DNA of 64,000 bases. Source: CAYFQV01 sp964654185 (GTDB lineage: Bacteria; Spirochaetota; Spirochaetia; DSM-27196; PWMO01). The notes beneath the pieces are model-generated. The model searched no databases, was not told where the DNA came from, and saw nothing but the letters and a program-made list of their open reading frames with translations. Where the stretch lies: positions 1 through 64,000 of the forward strand of contig CAZZIE010000004.1 of the NCBI GenBank assembly GCA_964654185.1, written 5' to 3'. Made by a program: the position numbers and the translations under genes. The stretch's first letter is position 1. Each line of letters opens with the position of its first letter. Below, piece by piece: positions 57,764-64,000 of this stretch.

Positions 57764-59860
57764 ATGACCCTCGAAGAGCTGCAGCTGCCCGTAACGCGTC
57801 TCACCGGTGTCGGCCCCGCCGTAGCGGGCCTCCTGCACAACCTCGGCGTCGCAACCGTCGGTGATCTCCTCCTCCACGCCCCGCGCAGCTACGAGGATCG
57901 CTCCGAGCACCGTCCCTTCTCGGTGGCCATGCACGGTGAAAGCGTCAACACCGAGGCGGAGGTCATTGCCCACGACTACGTCGGCCGCCATCCCCGGCGC
58001 ACCCTGCGCGTCTACCTGCGGGATGAGAGCGGCGTCGCCGCCCTTCTCTGCTTCGGCCGCAACTTCCTGGCAAACAAGCTCCCTCCGGGAACGCGAATCC
58101 GCGTTGCCGGCACCTTCCAGTACCGCCGGGGAGAGCTCCAGGCCTCCGCCTTCGACTTTGCCCCGGCGGACAATCCCGGCAACGAGTTCGGGGTGATTCT
58201 CCCGATCTATCCCGCCACCGAAGGCCTGGGCCAGCGCCAGCTCCGCAAGCTCGTGGCGACGGCGCTTCGCCACTACGGCAAACACGTTCAGGAGACGCTC
58301 CCTGAGCGCCTCCGGATGGAGCACGAGTTTCCGGAGGCGCCGACGGCCCTTCGGGCGCTGCACTTCCCGAAGACCCTCGACGAGGCGGAGACCGCCCGGC
58401 GCACCCTCGCCTTCACGGAGCTCTTCGAGCTCCAGCTCCAGGTGGCCCACCGCGCGGTCACCCGGGCGGCGCAACGGGTGAAGGTGCTGCGTGCCCCGGA
58501 CCGTCTGCAGCGCAGCCTCATCGACTCACTGCCCTTCGAGCTCACCGAAGACCAGCAGAGTGCCCTCAGGGACCTGCGAAACGACATGGAGACGGCGAGC
58601 CCCGCCGCCCGGCTCCTCCAGGGGGATGTCGGCAGCGGCAAGACCCTGGTCGCCTTCCTGGCGGCGGCGCCCTACCTGGAGTCCGGACACCAGGCGGTCT
58701 TCCTGGCGCCGACGGAGCTCCTGGCACAGCAGCATTTCCGTAACGCCCGACGCCTCTTCGAGCCCGCCGGCGTCGACGTGGTCCTGCTCTCTGGAGCGAG
58801 CCGCGGCGAGGAGCGCGCCGCCGCGGAGGAGGCGGTGAGCTCCGGATCGGCGCGGCTCATTGTCGGGACCCACGCCACCTTCACCGAGCGGGTGCGCTTC
58901 CACGCCCTGCGCTTCGTCATTGTGGACGAGCAGCACCGCTTCGGCGTGCTCCAGCGGCAGGCCCTCGTGGCGAAGGGCGACAACCCGGATGTTCTCTACA
59001 TGACGGCCACTCCGATCCCGCGAACCCTCGCCCTCACCGCCTTCGGGGACATGGACACCTCGGTGATCCGGCAGATGCCGGCGGGACGGAAGCCGGTGAA
59101 GACGCATCTCGCCCGGACCGACCACGCCGAGCGCGTGTACGACCGCGTCCGCCGGGAGCTGGCCGCCGGCAGGCAGGCGTACTTCGTCTACCCGATCATC
59201 GAGCGCACCGCCAGGAGCGACCTCCACGACGCGGAATCCATGGCGGCGCGCCTTGCGGACGAGGTGTTCCCGGAGTACGCGGTGGACCTGATTCATTCGC
59301 GCATCCCCGAGGAGGAGAAGGAGACGCGCATGGCGCGCTTCGTGGAGGGGTCCCTCCAGGTCCTCGTGGCGACGAGCGTCGTGGAGGTCGGGGTGGACGT
59401 GGCCAACGCTACCTGCATGGTCATTACTCACGCCGAGCGCTTCGGCCTTGCATCCCTCCATCAGCTCCGCGGGCGTGTCGGCCGGGGGAGCGATCAGTCC
59501 TACTGCTTCCTGGTCTACGACGAGCCCCTCACCGACGACGCCCGAGCGCGCCTGAAGGTCATGAAGGAGCGCAGCGACGGCTTCGAGGTTGCCGAGGAGG
59601 ATCTGCGCATCCGCGGCCCCGGCGACCTTGCCGGCACGCGCCAGGCGGGGTACCTGCGTTTCAGCGTCGCCGACCTCTCCCGGGACATGGAGCTCATGCT
59701 CACGGCGCGCCGCCACGCCTTCGACATCCTCCATGCCGACCCGGGGCTCCTGGCACCGGAACACGCCCCCCTCCGCCGCCTCATTACCGATCGGACCGGC
59801 CGAACTACCGGAGACGCGATCTCGCCCGAGGGAGCGCAGGAAGAGGTCACAGAATCATGA
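57764..59860 (+). CDS. recG: ATP-dependent DNA helicase RecG
   Basis: A 698-residue superfamily 2 helicase: wedge/OB domain at the N-terminus (VTRLTGVGPAVAGLLHNLGVATVGDLLLHAPRSYED), Walker A GDVGSGKTLVAFLAA, DEQHRFG box, MTATPIPRTLALT, and the RecG C-terminal QLRGRVGRGSDQSYCFLVYDE. It reverses stalled forks and processes Holliday junctions. The ATG at 57764 is chosen because earlier in-frame codons lie inside yggT; no strong ribosome binding site is visible. Confidence 0.94.
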   Translation: MTLEELQLPVTRLTGVGPAVAGLLHNLGVATVGDLLLHAPRSYEDRSEHRPFSVAMHGESVNTEAEVIAHDYVGRHPRRTLRVYLRDESGVAALLCFGRNFLANKLPPGTRIRVAGTFQYRRGELQASAFDFAPADNPGNEFGVILPIYPATEGLGQRQLRKLVATALRHYGKHVQETLPERLRMEHEFPEAPTALRALHFPKTLDEAETARRTLAFTELFELQLQVAHRAVTRAAQRVKVLRAPDRLQRSLIDSLPFELTEDQQSALRDLRNDMETASPAARLLQGDVGSGKTLVAFLAAAPYLESGHQAVFLAPTELLAQQHFRNARRLFEPAGVDVVLLSGASRGEERAAAEEAVSSGSARLIVGTHATFTERVRFHALRFVIVDEQHRFGVLQRQALVAKGDNPDVLYMTATPIPRTLALTAFGDMDTSVIRQMPAGRKPVKTHLARTDHAERVYDRVRRELAAGRQAYFVYPIIERTARSDLHDAESMAARLADEVFPEYAVDLIHSRIPEEEKETRMARFVEGSLQVLVATSVVEVGVDVANATCMVITHAERFGLASLHQLRGRVGRGSDQSYCFLVYDEPLTDDARARLKVMKERSDGFEVAEEDLRIRGPGDLAGTRQAGYLRFSVADLSRDMELMLTARRHAFDILHADPGLLAPEHAPLRRLITDRTGRTTGDAISPEGAQEEVTES

Positions 59861-59972
59861 CGATGCCTACGGTGCCTCGCCCCACCTTGCCCTACCGCCA
59901 CTGCCCGTGCCGGAGGCGAGATCGGCGCGGGCCGACCGCGCGCCGCCGGGCCACACGCTCGACGGAGGCGAC

Positions 59973-60662
59973 ATGCGGATAATCGCGGGCCGCTACGGCG
60001 GTCGCCGCCTCAAGGTACCGCCGGGCATTATCCGCCCGGCCATGGATCAGATGCGCGAGAGCGTCTTCGCCAGTTTGGGCAACCTGGAGGGTGCGCGCTT
60101 CCTCGACCTCTTCGCCGGCTCCGGGGCGGTAGGCCTGGAGGCGGCCTCCCGGGGCGCCGCCCTGGTAGTCTTCGTGGAGTCGGACCGCAAGAAGATCGCC
60201 ACCCTCCAGGAGAACATCACCGCACTGGGACTGGAGCTGCGCCGCGGCGCCCCGACGAACCCCGCCGAAACCGGCGCGGCTGGGCCGGAGGACGCGGCGA
60301 CGGCTCACGTGGTGGCATGGCCGGTCGAGCGCTACCTGGCATCCGGGCGCGCGGACAGGCTGCAGGCGGACACGACGGGCCCGGGCGGGGAGCGTATCGC
60401 CGCGATGCACGGCGACGGGGAGCGCACCGCGTCGGAGACCTTCGACTGCGTCTTTGCCGATCCGCCCTTTCCCTATCAGAAGCGCGCGAAGGTGCTCTAC
60501 AGCCTCGGCACCTCCCCCCGCATCGTCGAAGGGGCCGTGGTCATGATCCACTATCCAGCCGAGTCGCCGCTGCCGGATGCGGTTCCCGGCCTGGAACACC
60601 TGCGAGACCGCCGTTTCGGCCGCTCCGTGGTCACCTTCTTCCGGCGGTCCTCGGTTTCCTAA
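59973..60662 (+). CDS. rsmD: 16S rRNA (guanine966-N2)-methyltransferase RsmD with insertion
   Basis: A 229-residue RsmD: MRIIAGRYGGRRLKVPPG, RESVFASLGNLEGARFLDLFAGSGAVGLEAASRGAA, VESDRKKIATLQEN and the catalytic FADPPFPY. It methylates 16S rRNA in the small subunit. Between strands 4 and the DPPF motif it carries an insertion of about 50 residues of low-complexity Ala/Gly/Thr/Pro, so it is longer than the usual 185-200 residues. GGAGG precedes the ATG. Confidence 0.92.
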   Translation: MRIIAGRYGGRRLKVPPGIIRPAMDQMRESVFASLGNLEGARFLDLFAGSGAVGLEAASRGAALVVFVESDRKKIATLQENITALGLELRRGAPTNPAETGAAGPEDAATAHVVAWPVERYLASGRADRLQADTTGPGGERIAAMHGDGERTASETFDCVFADPPFPYQKRAKVLYSLGTSPRIVEGAVVMIHYPAESPLPDAVPGLEHLRDRRFGRSVVTFFRRSSVS

Positions 60663-60732
60663 CGGACGGGGATTTGGTACGCTGTCGGCTCCACATCTCG
60701 ACAGGAACAGCGAGTTCCGCAGGACCGGAGAG

Positions 60733-61848
60733 TTGACGGCGCAACGACGTAACATACTGCGACTCCCCCAGGGGACGGAGTCTTTCCACCTCAGTGAAGC
60801 CCTTCGGCATCGCCGCCGTCTGCGGCGGCTCGAGGATCTGTATTCCTCCTGGGGCTACCTGCCGGTGGAGACACCGGTATTCGATTTCTACGATGTCTAC
60901 GCCCCGCTCATGCAGGCGAAGGCGGTGGGCGAGGTCTATCGCCTCATCGACCGGGAGGGGGAGCTTCTCATGCTCAGGTCGGATGCCACGCTCTTCCTGG
61001 CCAAGCAGCTCGGGCTCATTCTGCAGGACGAGGACCTGCCGGTACGGGTCTATTACGCCGACACGATTCTGCGCCATCAGGACCCGGAAGATATCTCCAA
61101 GAACGAGTTCATCCAGACCGGTGTGGAGCTGATCGGTGAGGCCGGTGCCGATGCGGAGGCGGAGGTGCTCCTGCTGCTGTGGGAAACCCTGGCCGAGACC
61201 GGCGCAACCGACGCCGTGATCCATCTGGGTTCGCGCCGCGTGATCAACGCGGTAACCGCGGGCATGACCGAGGGGGATGCGGAGGAGCTCCGGAGCGCCG
61301 TGACGCTTCGCGACGTCGAGCGGATCCGCACCGTCCTGGGCGCCACGTCGACAAGCGAGGGCACATTCCGCGCCGCCGGCAAAGAGCTCGTTGAGCTGCT
61401 GTCCTTCATCGGGACGGGGACGGAGCTGGCGGATCTGCGCACGAGACTCGCCGGAGGAGTGAGCACGGAGATGCTCTCCGGACTCGATCACCTGGCACGC
61501 CTTGCGGATGAGCTCTCCCAGATCATTCCGGCCGGGCGCCTGCGCATTGATCTCTCGGAAGTCGGAGGGCAGCCCTATTACACGGGTATCGTCTTCCGGG
61601 CATACATTCCCGGCACCGATTCGGAGATAGCCTCGGGAGGGCGGTACGACGAACTCCTCGGCCGCTACGGATTCAATGCACCCTCCGTGGGTTTCTCCCT
61701 GCTCCCGGGAAAGGTCGAGTCGGCGCGATCCCGGACGCCGCGGCCCGAAGAGCTGCCGATACCCGCCCGGGCTCAGGGCGCAACCGTGAAGGAGCGGTAT
61801 GAGGATGCCCGCCGACGCCGCGCTGCCGGGGAGAGGGTGCAACTATGA
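60733..61848 (+). CDS. hisZ: ATP phosphoribosyltransferase regulatory subunit
   Basis: A 371-residue HisRS-like protein (SEALRHRRRLRRLEDLYSSWGYLPVETPVFDFYDVY, MLRSDATLFLAKQLG, LSEVGGQPYYTGIVFRAYIPG, IASGGRYDELLGRYG). It lacks a tRNA anticodon domain and binds HisG to make it allosterically active. It precedes hisG, whose short form needs HisZ. A TTG start at 60733 is set just before LTAQRRNILRLPQG with GGAG close upstream; an earlier start inside rsmD is possible. Ends ATGA into hisG. Confidence 0.9.
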   Translation: MTAQRRNILRLPQGTESFHLSEALRHRRRLRRLEDLYSSWGYLPVETPVFDFYDVYAPLMQAKAVGEVYRLIDREGELLMLRSDATLFLAKQLGLILQDEDLPVRVYYADTILRHQDPEDISKNEFIQTGVELIGEAGADAEAEVLLLLWETLAETGATDAVIHLGSRRVINAVTAGMTEGDAEELRSAVTLRDVERIRTVLGATSTSEGTFRAAGKELVELLSFIGTGTELADLRTRLAGGVSTEMLSGLDHLARLADELSQIIPAGRLRIDLSEVGGQPYYTGIVFRAYIPGTDSEIASGGRYDELLGRYGFNAPSVGFSLLPGKVESARSRTPRPEELPIPARAQGATVKERYEDARRRRAAGERVQL

Positions 61849-62579
61849 GCGCCGGTGGTTTTCGTGATCTGCACGACGACGCCGGCAAGGACCCGGAAGC
61901 GGGAGCCGACGCACGGGACGGCAGGGAGGCGGATGCCTCGAAGGCGCCGCTCACCGTAGCGCTGCCGAAGGGGCGCCTCCTGGAACAGACACAGGAGTTC
62001 TTCGAGGGCGCCGGTCTCGGTTTCGACATAGAGCAGCGCCGCCTCGTGGCGAAGGACCGTGAGGGCGGACTCCGCATCATGTTCGTGAAGAACAGCGACG
62101 TTCCCACCTACCTCCACCACGGAATAGCCGGCCTGGCGATCTGCGGTGAGGACGTCGTCTACGAGTCGGGCCACCCCTTCTTCCGCCTTCTGGAGATGCC
62201 CTTCGGTGGTACCCGTATCTGCCTGGCGACGCGGGAAGACTTCGACCCCGAGCGCGACACCTCCGGGCGCATGCGCGTAGCGACAAAGTTCACCCGATTC
62301 ACCCGGGACTTCTTCCATCGCCGAGGCCTGCCTGTCGAGGTGATTCGTCTCAACGGCTCGGTGGAACTTGCGCCGATTCTCGGCCTTGCGCCGTACATCG
62401 TCGACCTGGTGGAGACCGGCTCCACCCTCAAGGCGAACAACCTGGTGGTTCGTGAGGAGTTGACGCAGATCAAGGTGCACCTCCTTGCAAACCCCGCCTA
62501 CTACAAGTATTACTTTCGTCAGATCGATGCCCTCGTCGCGCGCCTTCGCGCTGCAATGAGCGGCGCTGAGGGGCAGTGA
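61845..62579 (+). CDS. hisG: ATP phosphoribosyltransferase catalytic subunit, short form
   Basis: A 244-residue HisG of the short type: LTVALPKGRLLEQTQEFFEGAGLG, the motif GLAICGEDVVYESG, and VDLVETGSTLKANNLVV for PRPP binding. It catalyses the first step of histidine biosynthesis. There is no C-terminal regulatory domain, consistent with the HisZ partner. An N-terminal extension of about 35 residues rich in Asp/Ala/Gly precedes the family start. Confidence 0.92.
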   Translation: MSAGGFRDLHDDAGKDPEAGADARDGREADASKAPLTVALPKGRLLEQTQEFFEGAGLGFDIEQRRLVAKDREGGLRIMFVKNSDVPTYLHHGIAGLAICGEDVVYESGHPFFRLLEMPFGGTRICLATREDFDPERDTSGRMRVATKFTRFTRDFFHRRGLPVEVIRLNGSVELAPILGLAPYIVDLVETGSTLKANNLVVREELTQIKVHLLANPAYYKYYFRQIDALVARLRAAMSGAEGQ

Positions 62580-62600
62580 GGGGCAGTGAGGGGCAGTGAG
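62571..62600. repeat. Three 10-bp tandem units at the end of hisG
   Basis: GGGCAGTGAG is repeated three times. The first copy contains the hisG stop codon and each later copy repeats a TGA. Confidence 0.85.
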
Positions 62601-62622
62601 GGGCGACGCGGCAACATTCACC

Positions 62623-62657
62623 ATGCGGGGCGGCACATGACACGGAGCGGCACATGA
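62623..62657 (+). other. Chain of two mini-ORFs coupled to hisB
   Basis: ATG at 62623 opens a 5-codon frame (MRGGT) whose stop overlaps the ATG at 62637 (ATGA). This opens MTRSGT, whose stop overlaps the hisB ATG at 62654 (ATGA). The second unit arises from a short duplication of GCGGCACATGACA. It may be a coupling relay, a leader, or chance. Confidence 0.5.
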
Positions 62658-63232
62658 CAAGCAAACAGGAACGGACCACCAGAGAAACCTCGATAACCCT
62701 TTCTGTGGACATGGCGCAGGCGCCTGAGCCGGAGATCGACACGGGTCTTCCCTTCTTCGATCACATGCTCCGGGCCATGTCCTTCCACGGATGCCTGGGC
62801 CTGAAGGTGTCCGCCCGGGGCGACCTGGAGGTGGATGCGCACCATACCGTCGAGGACATTGGGATTGTGCTCGGTGACGCCCTGCGGGAGATCCGCGACG
62901 CGAATCCGACCATTCGCCGCTTCGGCCACGCCGCCGTGCCCATGGACGACGCCCTGGCGGAGGCCACGGTGGACTTCGGCGGCCGGGGCTACCTGGTCTA
63001 CAACCTCACCTTTCCCCAGGCCTACGCCGGCACCTTTCAGCTGGCGCTGCTCCGGGAGTTCTTCCACGGGCTCTCGGCGCGCGGGCTCTGCAACCTCCAC
63101 CTCAACGGCCGCTACGGGGAGAACGGGCACCACCTGGCGGAAGCGGCATTCAAAGCTCTGGGCCTGGCCGTTCAGAGCGCCTTCGCCCCCGGTCCGTACC
63201 GGAGCAAGGCATCGACGAAGGGCAGCTTGTAA
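62654..63232 (+). CDS. hisB: Imidazoleglycerol-phosphate dehydratase
   Basis: A 192-residue HisB: RTTRETSITLSVDM, FFDHMLRAMSFHGCLGLKV, the manganese-binding DAHHTVEDIGIVLGDAL, and GENGHHLAEAAFKALGLAV. It acts in histidine biosynthesis on imidazole glycerol phosphate. Monofunctional, without the histidinol-phosphatase domain. GGAG precedes the ATG. Confidence 0.94.
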   Translation: MTSKQERTTRETSITLSVDMAQAPEPEIDTGLPFFDHMLRAMSFHGCLGLKVSARGDLEVDAHHTVEDIGIVLGDALREIRDANPTIRRFGHAAVPMDDALAEATVDFGGRGYLVYNLTFPQAYAGTFQLALLREFFHGLSARGLCNLHLNGRYGENGHHLAEAAFKALGLAVQSAFAPGPYRSKASTKGSL

Positions 63233-63428
63233 ATGTAAAGTGGACATTCACCTCCCAGGTTGATACTCTAGGGAGTACATGCTCGGAGGGTGTCGTCGGA
63301 GGGTCTCGTCGGTGTAGAGAGTATGGCCCGAAGGCAGTACGACCCCGAACCACGTGGCATTTGCAGCCCACGTATTGCATCCTGAGTTGATTTGTCCGAA
63401 TACCTACGCTACGGTTCGTTGAAGCACT
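63233..63428. other. Intergenic region after hisB
   Basis: 196 bases without a supported gene. CGTCGGAGGGT occurs in short direct repetition around 63290-63310. TGTAAAGTGGACATTCACC near 63235 looks like the outer end of some insertion sequences, but no second end or transposase is present. No clear promoter is visible. Confidence 0.4.
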
Positions 63429-63788
63429 ATGGCGAAGCTGAATACCAGTCACGAGCCGCTTCCCGGCTTCGTGAAGGTTTCGAAAGATAAGCGACCGACT
63501 CTGACGGGAGAACAACGAACCGCGCTGATCCGCAAGGGCAATGAGCTCTTCAACGCGGGTCGTCTGGACGAGGCGCGGCGGATCTTCCTCACGGCGAGTT
63601 ACAGCGACGGACTGATTCGGCTTGGGGATTACTACTACAAGAACAAGCAGCCACTTGAAGCGTTCAAGATGTACTGGCAAGCCTCCGCGACGGACCGGAG
63701 CGGCAAAATGATCGAGCAGATGGCCGGGGTTGTGCGCCACTGGCTGCAGGAAGATAACGGTGAGCTCTCAGAACCCGATACCAGATAA
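63429..63788 (+). CDS. Conserved TPR-like small protein
   Basis: A 119-residue protein of mostly helical character: a basic N-terminal 30 residues, then LIRKGNELFNAGRLDEARRIFLTASYSDGLIRLGDYYYKNKQPLEAFKMYWQASATDRSG with TPR-like spacing (GN-LF-AG-LDEA; LGDYYY-N--P--A---Y--A). Probably protein-protein interaction. I do not recognise a named gene. The next TPR gene starts inside its end, so they form a unit. No Shine-Dalgarno stands out. Confidence 0.68.
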   Translation: MAKLNTSHEPLPGFVKVSKDKRPTLTGEQRTALIRKGNELFNAGRLDEARRIFLTASYSDGLIRLGDYYYKNKQPLEAFKMYWQASATDRSGKMIEQMAGVVRHWLQEDNGELSEPDTR

Positions 63789-64000
63789 CGCCCGGAGCAC
63801 GGAGCAGGACGAACAGTCACGCATCCGCGCCTACATTGCCGAGCTCTCTCAATCCGCCTATCAACTGCTGCGGGAGAACTACGTCCGCGAGGCGGAAGAG
63901 AAGTTCAAGGAGATCCTCTCCTACGATGATACGAACAACTACGCCCTGGTCGGCCTGGGCGACGCCGCGAGGAAGCGCAAGGACTGCAAGACCGCGGTCG
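63760..64000 (+). CDS. TPR-repeat protein, 5' part, cut by window edge
   Basis: Frame from GTG at 63760 (AGGAAG upstream) to the window end without a stop: MSSQNPIPDNARSTEQDEQ, then IAELSQSAYQLLRENYVREAEEKFKEIL-YDD-NNYALVGLGDAARKRKDCKTAV, a clear TPR motif (A----F-EIL--DP-N--AL-GLGD). It overlaps the preceding TPR-like gene by 29 bases. The rest lies beyond the window. Confidence 0.72.
   Translation, partial: MSSQNPIPDNARSTEQDEQSRIRAYIAELSQSAYQLLRENYVREAEEKFKEILSYDDTNNYALVGLGDAARKRKDCKTAV

Noticed and set aside
63233..63262. Possible insertion sequence end after hisB
   Set aside because: Only one short resemblance; no transposase, no matching inverted end and no target duplication.
1..64000. 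tRNA, rRNA or riboswitch genes
   Set aside because: No cloverleaf, rRNA-like or known riboswitch sequence was noticed by eye; a covariance model search would be needed to exclude small RNAs.

Overview
The window is GC-rich bacterial DNA, densely coded, with short spacers and many 4-bp ATGA or GTGA overlaps between consecutive genes. The gene set suggests a Spirochaetota member that lives anaerobically and is probably fermentative. Pointers are a CHASE2 adenylate cyclase beside FecR-type and beta-barrel envelope genes, a FliG-like small protein, a PilZ protein, TPR proteins, an nlpD-rpoS pair, an electron-bifurcating type [FeFe] hydrogenase and an Nfn transhydrogenase. The phylum is inferred from gene content, not from a marker gene comparison. 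No rRNA, tRNA, CRISPR array or intact transposon was seen.

Layout. 1-5.2 kb: a broken H+-pyrophosphatase gene at the left edge, a Nudix hydrolase, rpoS preceded by an nlpD-like gene, an aldo/keto reductase and slyD. 5.5-13.6 kb: a CHASE2 class III adenylate cyclase with a divergent promoter region opposite a four-gene envelope operon (small secreted protein, beta-barrel, FecR protein, lipoprotein), then a second beta-barrel. 13.8-28.1 kb, minus strand: a large energy-conservation locus. Its 12 tightly coupled genes encode Mrp-type antiporter subunits (including one polypeptide with two antiporter modules), NuoH/B/C/D-like subunits and a ferredoxin-GltD fusion. The gene order matches archaeal MBX/MBS complexes as I remember them. 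Separately promoted NfnS/NfnL genes follow. 28.3-37.1 kb: glutaredoxin/epimerase pair, active-site-complete M23 peptidase, SIMPL protein, a TetR-SDR-thiolase regulon with visible operators, DUF4168, PilZ, nitroreductase and YihY genes. 37.3-42.8 kb, minus strand: hydCBA, in which HydB is fused to a GltD-type NAD(P)H oxidoreductase. 43-46.5 kb: FliG-like small gene, an RlpA-like/SPOR protein with a long Glu-Pro tract, and a secreted protein. 46.8-53.4 kb: NusG paralogue, nucleotide-sugar dehydratase, aminotransferase, then a three-gene xanthine-dehydrogenase-like cluster. 53.6-63.2 kb: dnaE, yggT, recG, rsmD, hisZ, hisG, hisB. 63.4 kb to the end: two TPR-type genes, the last cut by the window edge.

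How it fits together. Three different enzymes in the window carry the same GltD/NfnL-type two-nucleotide flavoprotein module: free NfnL, fused to a NuoI-like ferredoxin in the ion-pumping complex, and fused to HydB in the hydrogenase. Together they could interconvert reduced ferredoxin, NADH, NADPH and H2 and couple part of that flow to Na+ or H+ transport. The Mbx-like operon and the nfn operon share a 12-bp AT-rich element upstream, and the hyd promoter carries three direct repeats at exact 14-bp spacing, so transcriptional co-control is plausible. A recurring oddity is low-complexity Ala/Gly/Thr/Pro insertions inside otherwise conserved proteins.
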